From assembly GCF_902806685.2 (NCBI RefSeq), contig NC_048553.1, positions 4,819,099 to 4,883,098 on the forward strand: DNA of 64,000 nt, in the 5' to 3' direction. Shown here in pieces: positions 10,467-21,127 of the stretch. Within the stretch, counting starts at the first letter, position 1. Each line of letters starts with the position of its first letter. The DNA comes from Maniola hyperantus (lineage: Eukaryota > Arthropoda > Insecta > Lepidoptera > Nymphalidae). The notes under the pieces were generated by a model. That model was not told the DNA's origin. It searched no databases and worked only from the letters and a program-made list of their open reading frames with translations. Both the position numbers and the translations under genes were made by a program.

Positions 10467-12277
10467 ATTCACTTAAATTTGTAAACATTAGTATTTTTAC
10501 ATGTGCCTACACAATACCTACGCTGAAGTTAGAGGAAAACCTGAAAGACACACATGCTGTTTATTAGTTGCTGCAGTTTTTATAGTAAGTAACAACACTA
10601 CTTTCTTAGCATAAACGTCACCATCACATTATTTCAAGCCATCGACTTCCACTAATGAACATATTAAGTAAGTATTTACTCATTCATACCCACTACCCAC
10701 CAAGGGCTCTAGAGGTATCATCCGTCTTAATGTGCTAGAAGGTACGATACCATAGTAGTTCGACCATGAAAATATTGACATTGGTACTATAGTATTCTTT
10801 ATTCATAAATGGAGATTATAATATGTAATGAGGTACGTATCAATAAGTAACTCAACCACAAAAACTAAAATTATATAGTCAGTTAAAAAATTAAGATTCT
10901 ACAAGTGCGACAGTTGGAGAAAGTGAACTTCCATGTTTTAATTAAAATGAAATATTCATTTGTCTGCTTATACGGGCATTTATCCTAGGACCAAAATTCC
11001 CTTCACAAAGGGCTCTCAGTCAGATTAAATTTCCGGCGGGTCCACTCCACTCCTAGAATGCCCTTTATTACCCCGTTACAAAAGGCCTCAGCTCTTCAGA
11101 ATAAAGCTGATTGCACACTGCCGAAAGAGACGCAAGACCAGCAAAAAGCTCCAGAAATGCAATAGGCGCAAGAATACCGTTAGAACAAAATATCTGTAAA
11201 ATATTTTTGCCTTGTTTTAATTTTGTGTGGTGATAAAGATTTTATTAATATTATCTACAAGAAGTCGATAATAACATCAAAATCGACGTCAATCACTGAC
11301 TAAGCTAGGGAGGTAACGGGGAGTCTAATTTTCAATACCGAAAACGTTAACAACAAAAAGCTTTCATTTTACGGCCTCGGTAAACGAAATTCGGATCTAG
11401 TCCTCGCATACAAAATACAAATCGGCTAATTTGGATCGAGCATTGACAGACTTGGATCGGATGTAGTGGGTAAAGAGAAAACACCAAAAAATTCCAATGC
11501 TGTCAGTTGCCGATATTACCTACGCCTATTGCGGCTCAACAGTGTGCGATCAAATGTAGACACCCTATCCTGTTACCCCTCCCGGCTCAGTTTTGTCCAC
11601 TTTCAGGTACTTGTTCCGACGTTCTTCCTCTTTTTAATTGTTTCTTCGCTCGCCACTTGAAGTTTCACCGAATTTATTGTTGCTCTTAACTTTACGAGCG
11701 TCTTAACAAATGGAAATACGTTAGTGCCGTGGAAATTTATACTTTTCTTTTCAAAGAAATCGGTAATACTTATTTGGAGTTGCTTGATGTAAATTCAATT
11801 TATTTTCTGAGCCGTACCAACTACGTATCAGAAAAATGATTAAAAAATTTCCAATAATGTTTCCAAGCTTGATTTTAAGTGTCTACAAATTTATTTACCA
11901 CTACTTATACACACTCTCTGCGCTAAACTAAAATATTGCATACGATGATATTTTATTATATCTGTAAAAACAGATGTATACGTTTCTAAAGTGAGGTTTT
12001 AAAACTACTACACTTGGGTCACATTTGTAGAGCGCTATCCCTTCTACTCTCGTACGTTTTGTATCTTCTGACTTAGCCATCATCAAGCACGAAATTGTAC
12101 GCCATAATATAATTTATATAATATACGTAACATGTCTTTAATAATAATGTCATTTATTTCATCTAAAATTAGTCAGAACCTACCACTGTACGCTTTCAGA
12201 TATTCAACGTTTATGATCTCCAAATACTCTTGTCGGGATTTCATTAAAACGGAATCTCTACACTCTATTATAATACC
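10467..12277. other. Unassigned 1.8-kb stretch
   Basis: No repeat family recognised. The segments 10975-11180 and 11380-11700 have more balanced base composition than their surroundings and would be first choices to test for conserved non-coding sequence. The two overlapping plus-strand frames at 11466-11689 are in different phases and lack domains. Confidence 0.4.
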
Positions 12278-13930
12278 TTTGTTCATACTCCGTAGTAATT
12301 ATAACGGCCTTTTATAACCAAACACAATAATGGAATAACATAAAGCAATGTACACACTCGCTACGTCATAAGTACGTGTTGATGTAGGTACTTGTTTCAA
12401 GTACAGTCAACCACAATTTTTTAAACTATTTTTGACAACAACTTCCAGTAAATCAAACTTTTATGTGTGTAGGTCTTGTACAAGCAAAAACAGACCTTGT
12501 AGTTTTATGATGAGCATCCTAAGGGTGGTAAAGCAATTTTATAGTTGATGTTACATACGGGTCCAGTATTCATATTCATACAATACGTATTACATTTACG
12601 TAATGTACTCTCTTCGTCATATTCTGTTGAGGGTTACACCCCCAACAATGATCACATAAATGTAGAGGTATTTTTTTGATGATAATGCGGTGAGCTTCCA
12701 GATCCTTCCACATACCACTCGACTGAAAGTCTAGTACTTGCTACATATTTCAACTCTATGTAAGTATAACGATTATTACCAGATGGCCAACTTCAGACCT
12801 TCTAAGTTGGTCACATGATCCAATTGCTGATTCGGGTCACCGTTGCTACACCAGCACAACATAACTAGGTCACATTACCCTCCTTTCATATTGAGGAACA
12901 ATTGGGACCTACATCACAACCTCCTGTTCTTATTACATTATTGTAAGCCTTTGTTCATACTCCGTAGTAATTATAAAGCTATTATTATAGACAAACACAA
13001 TAAGGGAAGGTACACACTACACCCTCGCTGTGTAACTACGTGTTGATATGGCTGTTTTTATTATAACGGGCCCATATCCCCCAATAGAGGCGTAACAGGG
13101 GTTCGTTGCGAGAGTTTTGGGACCCACTAGCATGCAGTAACTGCCACTTAACACTTTATTAGGTTGGAATAAAACAAATGTTTGTTGTCTCATATATTAT
13201 TTTGTTGGACTTATCGTGTACCAATCCAAGTGTCTCTTTTTGTCCATTGTAAATCGGCTTGTATAGAAACTGCATCTTTTAGAAAGTTTCTAAAACTACT
13301 TAAAACATTTTTATGATTTTTTAATATCTAGAAATAGGCAGAACGCTCCTATAATAACCAAACACAATAAGAGAATAGACTACACTCTCACTGCGTAACT
13401 ACGTGTTGATATGGTTGTTTTTATTACATATCCCCCGTAGAGGCGTAACGGGGGTTCGGGGGCCTGCAGTTACTGACACTTAACACTAGGTTGGAATAAA
13501 ACAAATGTTTGTTGTGTCATATATTATTTTGTTGGATTGCTTACTCCAAGCATCTCTTCTTGTTTATTGTTAATCGGGTTGAACTAAGAAATTACAAGTT
13601 GCAATAGGTTTTCAAATATACTTACTTGATAAAACTTTTATATGTTTTTTATTATCTAGATGACAGAACGCTCTTACGAGTATCACAGCTAAACACAATA
13701 AGAGAACACTCGTTGCAAAACAACGTGTTGATTTGGTTGTATTTATTACATACGGGCATCCCAACCCAATACAGGCATAACGGGGGTTCGCTGTAAGAGT
13801 TTTGGGACGCACTAGTCTGCAGTAAGTGACACTTAACACTTTATTAGGCTGGAATATAACAAATGTTTGGTGCCTCATATATTATTTTGTTGGATTTGTT
13901 GTGTAGTTTAAGCATCTCTTTTTGTTCATT
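12278..13930. repeat. Imperfect tandem repeat, unit about 330-370 bp
   Basis: The anchor AACACAATAA recurs at 12321, 12994, 13361 and 13692, giving spacings of 367 and 331 bp for the last three units. Each unit also carries ACTACGTGTTGAT or a variant, GGCGTAACGGGGGTTCG, CACTTAACACTTTATTAGG and ATATTATTTTGTTGGA. A shorter leader unit (ACTCCGTAGTAATTATAA) is repeated at about 12287 and 12959. The units are clearly diverged, so the array is old. It could be a small satellite or tandem remains of a long terminal repeat. No ORF is shared between units. Confidence 0.75.
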
Positions 13931-13933
13931 ATA

Positions 13934-13995
13934 AACTAGATAGTTCCCGCGACTTCGTCCGCGTGGATTTTGATATTTGAAGAACCCACGATAAA
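13934..13995 (+). repeat. Repeat family A, head fragment
   Basis: ACTAGATAGTTCCCGCGACT followed by TCGTCCGCGTGGATTTTG, then truncated. It abuts the end of the tandem array. Confidence 0.7.
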
Positions 13996-13998
13996 AGG

Positions 13999-14065
13999 AC
14001 CATAAACTCAAACTCAAAGCATTTATTCAAAATACATAGGTAACACACCCATTGTACACTTTTGG
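13999..14065 (+). repeat. Family H-like dispersed repeat, 5' fragment
   Basis: AAACTCAAACTCAAAGCATT then TATTCAAAATACATAGGT resembles the start of the H repeat at 43846 (AAATCAAAATCAAAATC then TTTATTCAA). Short and diverged. Confidence 0.45.
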
Positions 14066-14699
14066 ATTTTCAATTGCTGAATTATAAGATAATGATGTGG
14101 TGATAATTAATTAAGTAAACTTAAAACTACAGCTACGAGCCTACCTATTCCAAACGGAACGGGTCCGCCGTCCGGTAGTGAGAAGATGCCCACAAAAACT
14201 CAGTCGGAAAAAATTTATATTTTTTTTTTTTTTTTTTTAACGAAATTTTTACTTTTATTATTTAATAATTACTTGAAGATGGAAACAAATAAACTATTAA
14301 TAAACTTAAATCTAAAAAAAAGAAAAGGATTTATATTTTTGTATTTTGACATTACAACAAACTGCAGCTCAGAAAAATTATCTCGTTGAAATATGTATCA
14401 TCTATATGTAGTCACTAAACACCAGATGTAATACCATTTACCTCACATAATTTATTGATTAAAATAAAACAAGCCAACAGCTCACGACTCTGACCTGCTT
14501 TCACTTCGTAAATCAACGTTTTTACAAGGCAGTCTTTGTTTTCTTTCGGGAAGCAATGACGATATACATCAAACAGACGTCATGTCACTGAAAACTTGCT
14601 GAAAACACATCGCTTTTGCGATTAATCGTTTTAGAAATATAGTCTAGGCAGATCGCTTAAAGTTGTAGATGAAGGAAAACCTACTTAGAGTGAAGCCAC
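14066..14699. other. Unassigned; poly(T) tract
   Basis: Contains a T-run of about 19 at 14220-14239. It is otherwise AT-rich, with no coding signal. The open frame at 14186-14389 runs through the homopolymer and is rejected. Confidence 0.45.
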
Positions 14700-14930
14700 A
14701 CGATGAGTTGCGTCGTCGGTACGGCGCCTGAGCGGTGCCGCTGCGTCATCCAAGACCAGAGAGACGAGGGGGGACGAGGGTGGTGCGTTGCAACGCCATA
14801 TTTTTTGCCGGAGCGGCAACGAATTGCCCGTGTGGCACCCAATACTCAAGTACACAGCGGTGCGGCGCTGTAAGGCACCGGAAACGCATCCCAGTTATTG
14901 ACGTCATTTTAGCCCCAGCCCAGTGCGTTT
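14700..14930. repeat. GC-rich, partly palindromic block
   Basis: Unusually G+C-rich for the window. It contains GCGTTGCAACGC (perfect 12-bp palindrome), CGGCGCCTGAGCGGTGCCGC and a partial mirror, CAGCGGTGCGGCGCTGTAAG. The composition resembles elements I and J, so a MITE-like origin is my inference. Long frames on both strands here (up to 126 codons at 14746-15126 minus) follow from the composition; no domain was recognised. Confidence 0.45.
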
Positions 14931-15463
14931 GAAGTATTAAAAATTCACCAAAGATTGTCGAAGTAAAGGTCCTCTTTATGTGGTTGAAGGTCAAAGAGGA
15001 ATTATGAATAAGGTTTCCGCGTACCAAACGCCAGTCATTGTTGAAATTTTCCTTTTCCACACTTTTGTGATAGATATGCCATTTTGTAGACATAAAAAGA
15101 ATGTTACAGCGAATGCCCGTTGGCAAAATTGTTTCGCCATTTTTGTTTGATACCTCGCGCTCTTTAGACGCATCAAAAATCCGGTTTAAATACTGAGGAA
15201 TGTGCTAAGCTGGAGGTCATGTTTGTTTGGTTAGATCTGGTGGGCAGTAATTACTAGGGCTGTCACTTCTCATTCAACCTTCTCTTTAGGTAGTTGAAAC
15301 TGAACCTTATTTTCTGCATGCTATAGTATTTTAATTCGTTTAATTGTAACGTGAGCGAAAGCAGTCACGCATTAGTGACTACATAGAGCATTTTATACAT
15401 TCTTATTTTTAAAAAAAAGTTAAAATAGATCTACCTTAGTTTTTACATTGTTAAGGTTATAAT
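14931..15463. other. Unassigned, balanced composition
   Basis: The part at 14935-15185 is not repetitive within the window and is less AT-rich than its flanks. It is a candidate conserved non-coding segment, but nothing in the sequence proves it. Confidence 0.3.
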
Positions 15464-15603
15464 TCCCGCAAATTGCTAATGTGCGTGGCCGCCATTTTAG
15501 TGAGATTTCGAGCTGATGGTATATGTTTACTTAAACATACGTCAAATGACGTCAAAATCGATGTTAATGTGACATGGTTCCAGCGCAATAGCAATTTGCG
15601 GGA
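15464..15603. mobile_element. MITE with perfect 15-bp terminal inverted repeats
   Basis: 140 bp bounded by TCCCGCAAATTGCTA and its exact reverse complement TAGCAATTTGCGGGA, with complementarity continuing imperfectly inward. The interior carries GTGGCCGCCATTTTAGTGAG and CGTCAAATGACGTCAAAATC, which I recall from lepidopteran MITEs. No transposase. The target duplication is unclear. Confidence 0.75.
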
Positions 15604-15848
15604 CTTATACATAAAATTTTATTTCGAATCAGGGAATGCATATCATTTGGCAGCCCTAGCCCCTATTAATGAGCAAACTCACTGCTTCGTACTTCAATGG
15701 CGCTGTTAGATTTTAAACGAAGGCATATAGCCGGCAAAAAACGTACTTGTATAATAAAAAGAGATTACTTTAAAGAGCTTTCATACTTAGCAGATTCGAA
15801 AACGCTTGTCACGGATAAAATAATGGTAGATAACTAACTATAATAAAA

Positions 15849-15900
15849 ACTAGCTGACTCGCCCTACCTTCGCACGGCATGGCTTACTTATTCTTCTTTG
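15849..15900 (+). repeat. A/B-type head fragment
   Basis: ACTAGCTGACTCGCCCTACC then TTCGCACGGCATGGC is a diverged head shared by A/B-type elements, truncated after about 50 bp. Confidence 0.45.
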
Positions 15901-15984
15901 AGTGAGTCATTTGAGTTTTCTATACATTATAAACCTTCCTCGTTAGGTATAATCTAAGTGAGGAGGACGAAATCATGGAAATTA

Positions 15985-16116
15985 TCTATTTGGTAGGCAG
16001 ACATCTTGCATTCCGGAGACGGGCTTTTTATTCCGAAATATCAAAGAGTTCCCTCAGGATTTAAAAAAGCTTTTATAAATCCGCGGGGATGAAGTCGTGG
16101 GCATTATCTAGTGTCT
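15985..16116 (-). repeat. Repeat family A, 5' part
   Basis: The right edge reads GATGAAGTCGTGGGCATTAT then CTAGT, the reverse complement of the A head. Inside: TTTTTATTCCGAAATATCAA and AGAGTTCCC. Lacks the 3' tail. Confidence 0.65.
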
Positions 16117-16703
16117 TATTAAACTTAATTTTATTACAAAGACTACAATATTTAAGTCAGCATAGATAACTATGTAATAATACCATAATGAAACTTAATT
16201 TTATTAAGTACAAAGACTACAATATTTAAGCCAGCATAAGTACGTGAAAATACCACAGTGATATTAACTTTTTCAACCAACAGTGTTAACAATTTTCGGA
16301 CTAAAGAGTTACACAGTACAGTAACCAGTATTACAAGAGGCTTAACAATGGATTCTACCAATTAGTAAAATACGAAGTGGCTCGGTTTTCACGAATTTAA
16401 TCAAACTCGTCATAATATACCTCTAAAGGTAACTTTCCACTATTATGAAAATGCTTTTAATATCCATCGAAATCAATAGGTACCTATGAGAATTTTATTG
16501 TCCGATTTTGTATGTGACTACAATTTTTTTCACAAAGGTGGCGTATTTTATTTAACTCTTACCTATACTTAATCAATAGGTACTTATAATAAATAATATA
16601 ATATGTATAGTTTTTCTTACCGTACAATGGCTCCGTTTACCTACGTGCAGTACGCGGCAGAAAGTAATGTACATCGACATTTAGAAGGAGATAGCAGATT
16701 TGT
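16117..16703. other. Unassigned; local direct repeat
   Basis: AAACTTAATTTTATTA...CAAAGACTACAATATTTAAG occurs at about 16122-16157 and again at 16191-16231. This is a local duplication of roughly 40 bp with an offset near 72 bp. The rest is AT-rich. Confidence 0.6.
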
Positions 16704-16771
16704 AGAGCGTTGGTCCTAGCATTGAGACCGACAAAACGTCATATAGGTATGAGTGACAGAGACAACGCTCT
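16704..16771. mobile_element. Short MITE-like inverted repeat
   Basis: 68 bp bounded by AGAGCGTTG and CAACGCTCT (perfect 9-bp inverted ends), with GAGACCGACAAAACGTCATA in the middle. Directly abutted by an E SINE on the right. Confidence 0.5.
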
Positions 16772-16774
16772 CAT

Positions 16775-16935
16775 CACCATGATCAACCCATCACCGGCTA
16801 CCTACAGAGCACGGGTCTCCTATCAGAGTGAGAAGGGTTTTGGCCTTAGTCTACCATGCCATGGCCATGTGCGGATTGGTAGACTTCACACACCTTTGAG
16901 AACATTATGGAGAACTCTCAGGCATGCAGGTTTCC
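16775..16935 (-). mobile_element. SINE family E, 5'-truncated
   Basis: The 3' half of E only: ATGATCAACCCATCACCGG through GCATGCAGGTTTCC. The tRNA-like head is absent, as expected of incomplete reverse transcription. Sequence breaks off at 16935. Confidence 0.85.
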
Positions 16936-17044
16936 CGAGAAAATTGCTACCCGAATTAAAATATATCATTTAAAACATTTCACGAAGAAGGTTTATTTAT
17001 ATTATTGCGTATCGTAATATAACACATTTATATTTTGACTATAG

Positions 17045-17085
17045 AATAGGTAAATCTACCCGTGCGAAGCCGGGGCGGGAGTAGG
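17045..17085 (+). repeat. A/B-type head fragment
   Basis: AATCTACCCGTGCGAAGCCG then GGGCGGGAG is typical of repeat heads ending in a short GC-rich motif. Very short. Confidence 0.3.
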
Positions 17086-17196
17086 TATAGATTTAAAGGG
17101 AATATAATATAGAATGTCATGACATGCATACGGTATTGCTGGAAATATCTGCGGCTGATACACTAGTGGTAACGAAACTAAATTATATTGTACTGA

Positions 17197-17373
17197 CCTA
17201 GAACAGTATTAGACCGCTATAACGGCGGAAACATTCGAACTGCTAGGATTTGGAACGCCCTTCCAGCACCAGTTTTCCCCTCCAATTATAATATGGTAAC
17301 TATCTTCAAGTGTTTCTATAAATATTTTTATATAGAAACACTATTATGTAGTATTGATAATCAGACGGAATAA
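17197..17373 (+). pseudogene. LINE ORF C-terminal remnant (jockey/CR1-like)
   Basis: One frame is open from a stop at 17194 to TAA at 17371-17373, about 58 codons. It reads TARIWNALPAPVFPSNYN followed by MVTIFK. I recognise this R.WN.LP..VFP..YN...FK pattern as the extreme C-terminus of many insect non-LTR retrotransposon ORF2 proteins (jockey or CR1 group, from memory). Only the last part of the ORF survives, so this is a 5'-truncated copy. Its tail region contains a perfect 12-bp hairpin (17309-17320 with 17331-17342). Confidence 0.6.
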
Positions 17374-17481
17374 CACATAACATCTAAACCTTAGTGGTTT
17401 TTTGCTGTGTCTAAAGCGGACTTGAACAACATTTTTTATGGTAATAGTAAAACTCACAACATTGAATAGGCATCTTCCAAG

Positions 17482-17555
17482 CAAGCGCGCTCTATCTTAG
17501 GCTGCATCATCACTTGCCACCAAGTCTGATTGCAGCCAAATGCTAGTCTATAGAT
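17482..17555 (-). repeat. Family G body fragment
   Basis: TAGGCTGCATCATCACTTGC then CACCAAGTCTGATTGCAG is the reverse complement of the G motif CTGCAATCTCACCTGGTGGTAAGTGATGATGCAG, diverged. Confidence 0.6.
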
Positions 17556-17840
17556 TTAAAAAACAAGATACGTTGAAAGTTATGTAAAATGCTTACCGGG
17601 TTAACAGCAGTCATTGCAACATGGACATAACTCCGCCTACCAGGTCAATCTGAAACAAAGGGAATAAAATTTTAACTGCTTTTTTGTCGTATCACTCATT
17701 TAGAGTGGTCGTGTTACAAAATCCATTCTCCATACTTCCATACGTTTATTTTAATTATGTAGGTGTGCTTAGTCTTTGTTTTACTATTATAAGACATTGA
17801 AATATGTATGGTGCTAAATAACTAAGTATAGTTGTTAGTT
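17556..17840. other. Unassigned AT-rich stretch
   Basis: No coding signal. The right part may already belong to the 3' UTR-like repeat that follows. Confidence 0.35.
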
Positions 17841-18154
17841 AGTGATTTTTTTATGTTTCTGTGTATTTTATTAGTTATGTTTAGTTATCATTAGTTTATG
17901 ATTCCGTGGCGTCACCCGGTTCAGGGTACCAGCTGAAAATCAGCGCTGCATGTTCTTGTGCAACAAGGCATACAGCGTAATGCTGAGCTGGGACCCTTTT
18001 TTCGGGTTGTGCCACACAATATGACAGTTTGTTCCGGCGTTTCTTTTGCTTGTTCTCAGGTGGAAGAAGCGCCGGAATAACCAGCTCTTATAGCTTTAAG
18101 TTGTGATGTGTGGCACAATTGTATAAATAATCGTCTTTTCTTTCTTTCTTTCTT
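17841..18154 (+). mobile_element. LINE-like 3' UTR with (TTTC)n tail
   Basis: About 300 bp with a conserved-looking block: GATTCCGTGGCGTCACCCGG, GCGCTGCATGTTCTTGTGCA, GTTGTGCCACACAATATGAC, TGGAAGAAGCGCCGGAATAA and GTGTGGCACAATTGTATAA, ending in a (CTTT)n run at 18134-18154. I recall this block as a repeated 3' end in Lepidoptera. The simple-repeat tail and missing upstream ORF fit a truncated LINE copy. The left limit is uncertain. Confidence 0.55.
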
Positions 18155-18381
18155 AATATTTTAAATGCGAAACTGTGTCTGTCTCATGTCTGTCAGTCTG
18201 CTAACTTTTCACCGCCCATCTGTTTAACCGATTTTGATGAAATAAGTTACAGAAATAGCTTCGAGCTTGCATCCTGGGGAAGCATATAGGCTACATTTGA
18301 TCCCGGAAAATCAAACAGTTCCCACGGGATTTTTAAGAACTTAAATCCACGCGGATGAACTCGCGGGCATCATCCAGTAAG
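18155..18381 (-). repeat. Repeat family A, near full length
   Basis: Left edge AATATTTTAAATGCGAAACT, right edge CGCGGGCATCATCCAGT. Middle: TTAACCGATTTTGATGAAAT and TTTGATCCCGGAAAATCAAA. It starts immediately at the end of the (TTTC)n run. Confidence 0.8.
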
Positions 18382-18681
18382 ATTTGAGTATTTTTTGGTC
18401 GCTAGAAATGCGCTTAGTGGTCGTTGAGATTTTCATCGATCTACAAAGATAATATTAAATATGCGCCTCACGAGTCTTCGTCCCTTTTTGTTTATTTGAT
18501 GACAAAAGCCCTTGATTAACGTTGATAACCTAGTGGTTACGACGATGGCTTCCTGCACTTGGCTAGCGTAGTAGACTATTGTTTAAGCCCTTCTTCGTAT
18601 TTTGAGAATATACCCATGCTCAGACAATGGGTTGAAACTTGAGATGATGAATGGCCTTTATATGGTTCATATAGTCTGTAT
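18382..18681. other. Unassigned stretch
   Basis: Around 18515-18660 there are words reminiscent of E or F SINEs (CTAGTGGTTACGACGATGG, GGCTAGCGTAGTAGACTAT, CAATGGGTTGA), so a heavily decayed E-type SINE probably lies here. Confidence 0.4.
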
Positions 18682-18920
18682 ACATATATTAAAGGAAAAG
18701 CCGACTGACTGACTGATTGACATACTGCCTGACTGTTTTATCAATTCGCACATCTCAAACCACTGGATGGATCGGGCTGAAATTTTGGATGCAGATAGCT
18801 CTTATGACGTAGGCATCTGCTAAGAATGGATTTTTGAAAATTCAGCCCCTAAGGGGGTAAAATAGCAGGTTTGAAATATACGTAGTCCACGCGGATAAAG
18901 TCGGGGGCATAAGCTTGTAG
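18682..18920 (-). repeat. Repeat family C, diverged copy
   Basis: Left edge AAAGGAAAAGCCGACTGACT, middle GCTGAAATTTTGGATGCAGA, right edge CGGGGGCATAAGCTTGTAG. Full length but with many substitutions. Confidence 0.8.
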
Positions 18921-19206
18921 ATAATATAATCTAATCGGGGGTTTAACGAAAGCTCTGAATTTTGTCATGTTCCTGCGACATACTATTTTTATTAGGCACT
19001 AACTTCCATTACCACAGCACGATATAATATGGACAGTTATTAATGACAATCGTAAATTGAATTAGGTCAAAAGCAATATCGGAATTGCTATTAAAAGCGG
19101 GTCGACCATGTTGACATGTTGCTACGAGTTCCAAGTAAGCTGACTCAATGCTGTCTCCTAATACTACTCCATAGGATTTAGCCACACTGTTAGCGTTTTT
19201 ATGCTA
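18921..19206. other. Unassigned stretch
   Basis: No repeat or coding signal recognised. Confidence 0.3.
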
Positions 19207-19340
19207 AACTACATGATGCTCGCGACTTCGTCTTCTTTCGGTTTTTTCGGGTTTACAAAAACCTCGTGAGAACTCTTTTATTTTCCACGATAAATTTAGC
19301 CTATACTAGTCTCCGGGTTACAAGCTATCTCTGTGTCAAA
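19207..19340 (+). repeat. Repeat family A, 3'-truncated
   Basis: Head ACTACATGATGCTCGCGACT and body to AGCTATCTCTGTGTCAAA, where it is cut by a second A copy in the same orientation. Confidence 0.7.
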
Positions 19341-19532
19341 TAGATGGTGCCCGTGACTTCGTTAGCGTGGATTTTGGTTTTTGAACCCCGTGGGAACTCT
19401 TTGGTTTTCCTGGACAAAAAATTGGCCTATGTCCTTTCCCGGGATGCATGATATCTCTGTACCAAATTTTGTGAAAATGTGTTAAACGAATGGGCTGTGA
19501 AAATCGACACACTTTCGCATATTAGTATGATG
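19341..19532 (+). repeat. Repeat family A copy
   Basis: TAGATGGTGCCCGTGACTTC through CACACTTTCGCATATTAGTA. It is placed head to tail with the preceding truncated copy, the junction lying exactly at the TAGATG head. Confidence 0.75.
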
Positions 19533-20343
19533 AATAAAAAGTATTTGTGTAATAATTGTAGCAAGTTCGTATATGACCTGCTACGAAGCGTAGCTTGGCG
19601 TAGCAATAAAGAGATTGATTCATCTTTTCGAGTATTGTAAAAAGCTAAGCTGAATAATTACTATAGACTATGCAGCACACTCAAGCTAGTGGATAAGGTA
19701 CAATCAACTCACGCATTATCATCCACCCTGACGAGTACCTACTATACAACTACCTACGCCAGACGCTTCAATAAACATCGTAGGTTTTTTATTGTACATA
19801 CCTTTCATTTGCAGTGACTCATACAGCATTTGTACATACATATCAAGAGTAAGACGGTAGTTAATAGTCTGCCCGCTGGCAGTGAGATAGGCGCCTTAGA
19901 GAACACGATGGAAATTAACTAACATCACGAACAAATGTGGCCTTTAACGACAGAGCAATAAGAACCACAATATTATGTCGCTGGCCCATAATAAGATACG
20001 TTGAGGCACATAGAATAGCGTTCAGAGTCAGTAGGGCAAACGTCCAAGTCCATTAATAAAATTGAATCAGACGAACATTCCGAGGCACAATATGTGCACG
20101 TGTGGGGATAAATAAAGACACCGGAATGCCAGAGAACTGTGCATAGCGTCATTCTGTCAAATTCTTACACGATATTATGCCTTGTGTCTGTTGAACAACT
20201 TCTAACAGAAGGAAGTTAAATTGAAAATGTTGCCAGATTTATCAGATATAATTATGTTTCCCCAGCGCCTTCACCACTGGAAGGCTAAGCAGAAGAAGAA
20301 GGCTGAATTGATTTTTTGTCATATTAATATGTTGTACAATCTG
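19533..20343. other. Unassigned 0.8-kb stretch
   Basis: No repeat family recognised. It holds CCATTAATAAAATTGAAT at 20050-20067, shared exactly with 26250-26267 (see findings). Composition is more balanced at 19680-20200 than in the repeat clusters around it. Confidence 0.35.
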
Positions 20344-20779
20344 AAAAAACCGGCCAAGTGCGAGTCAGGCTCGCGCAATGAGGGTTCCGTACTAGTCGTA
20401 TTTTTTCGACATTTTGCACGATAATTAAAAACTATGATGCATAAAAATAAATAAAAATCTGTTTTACAATTTACAGGTGACCTTTCATAATATGATATCC
20501 CACTTGATATAGTCACTCACTTCGAAAGTTGAAAATACTAATTATTAGTTCATGACCACAATTTTTTTTTTTTTTTATGAGATGTAAGCCTAAATTCACG
20601 GTTTTCAGATTTTTCCCCAAATGTCAGCTATAAGATCTACCTACCTGCCAAATTTCATGATTCTCGGTCAACGGGAAGTACCCTGTAGGTTTCTTGACAG
20701 ACAGACAGACAGACAGACAGACAACAAAGTGATCCTATAAGGGTTCCGTTTTTCCTTTTGAGGTATGGAACCCTAAAAA
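20344..20779 (+). repeat. Repeat family D, full length
   Basis: About 435 bp. Head AAAAAACCGGCCAAGTGCGA, then GGGTTCCGTACTAGTCG, body TTTGCACGATAATTAAAAAC, TCACTCACTTCGAAAGTTGA, ACCTGCCAAATTTCATGATT, (GACA)n at 20697-20722, end CTTTTGAGGTATGGAACCCT. The GGGTTCCGTA near the start and TATGGAACCC at the end are near inverted complements. The frames at 20221-20516 are repeat artefacts. Confidence 0.9.
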
Positions 20780-21127
20780 GGATCCTTTTCAGCATAATGA
20801 TCCATGCCTTATACAAACACAAAATCATATAAGTATAGCACTGATTTTCAGCTAAAATCCTAATCTAGGGAATCAGATTTTTTTAAAGAAATCGATGGAA
20901 TTGCTAAAAATGAATCGTTGGAGTTTCTTAGTTGGGGGATTATGTTATATTATATGCAAAATTTTAAATTTCTAGACCCTTTCGAAATTCCCAGCGGGAA
21001 CTCTTGGATGATACCTACCTATATATACATAATCTTGGAGAGTTACATCCCAAATTTTGGACTCTACTAGAAGACCTAAAATGGCATCTTAATCAGTTTC
21101 TTCCAGACACTGAAAAATATTAATAAA
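20780..21127. other. Unassigned AT-rich stretch
   Basis: No recognised repeat except a possible A-type word (CGGGAACTCTTGGATGATAC) at about 20995. Confidence 0.3.

Noticed and set aside
12278..13930. Complete LTR retrotransposon
   Set aside because: Repeated units are present but no primer-binding site, protease, polymerase or integrase-like frame was recognised between or beside them.
14746..15126. 126-codon minus-strand ORF (longest frame in the window)
   Set aside because: Half lies in a GC-rich palindromic block where stops are rare; no domain, and the frame crosses the boundary between two unlike sequences.
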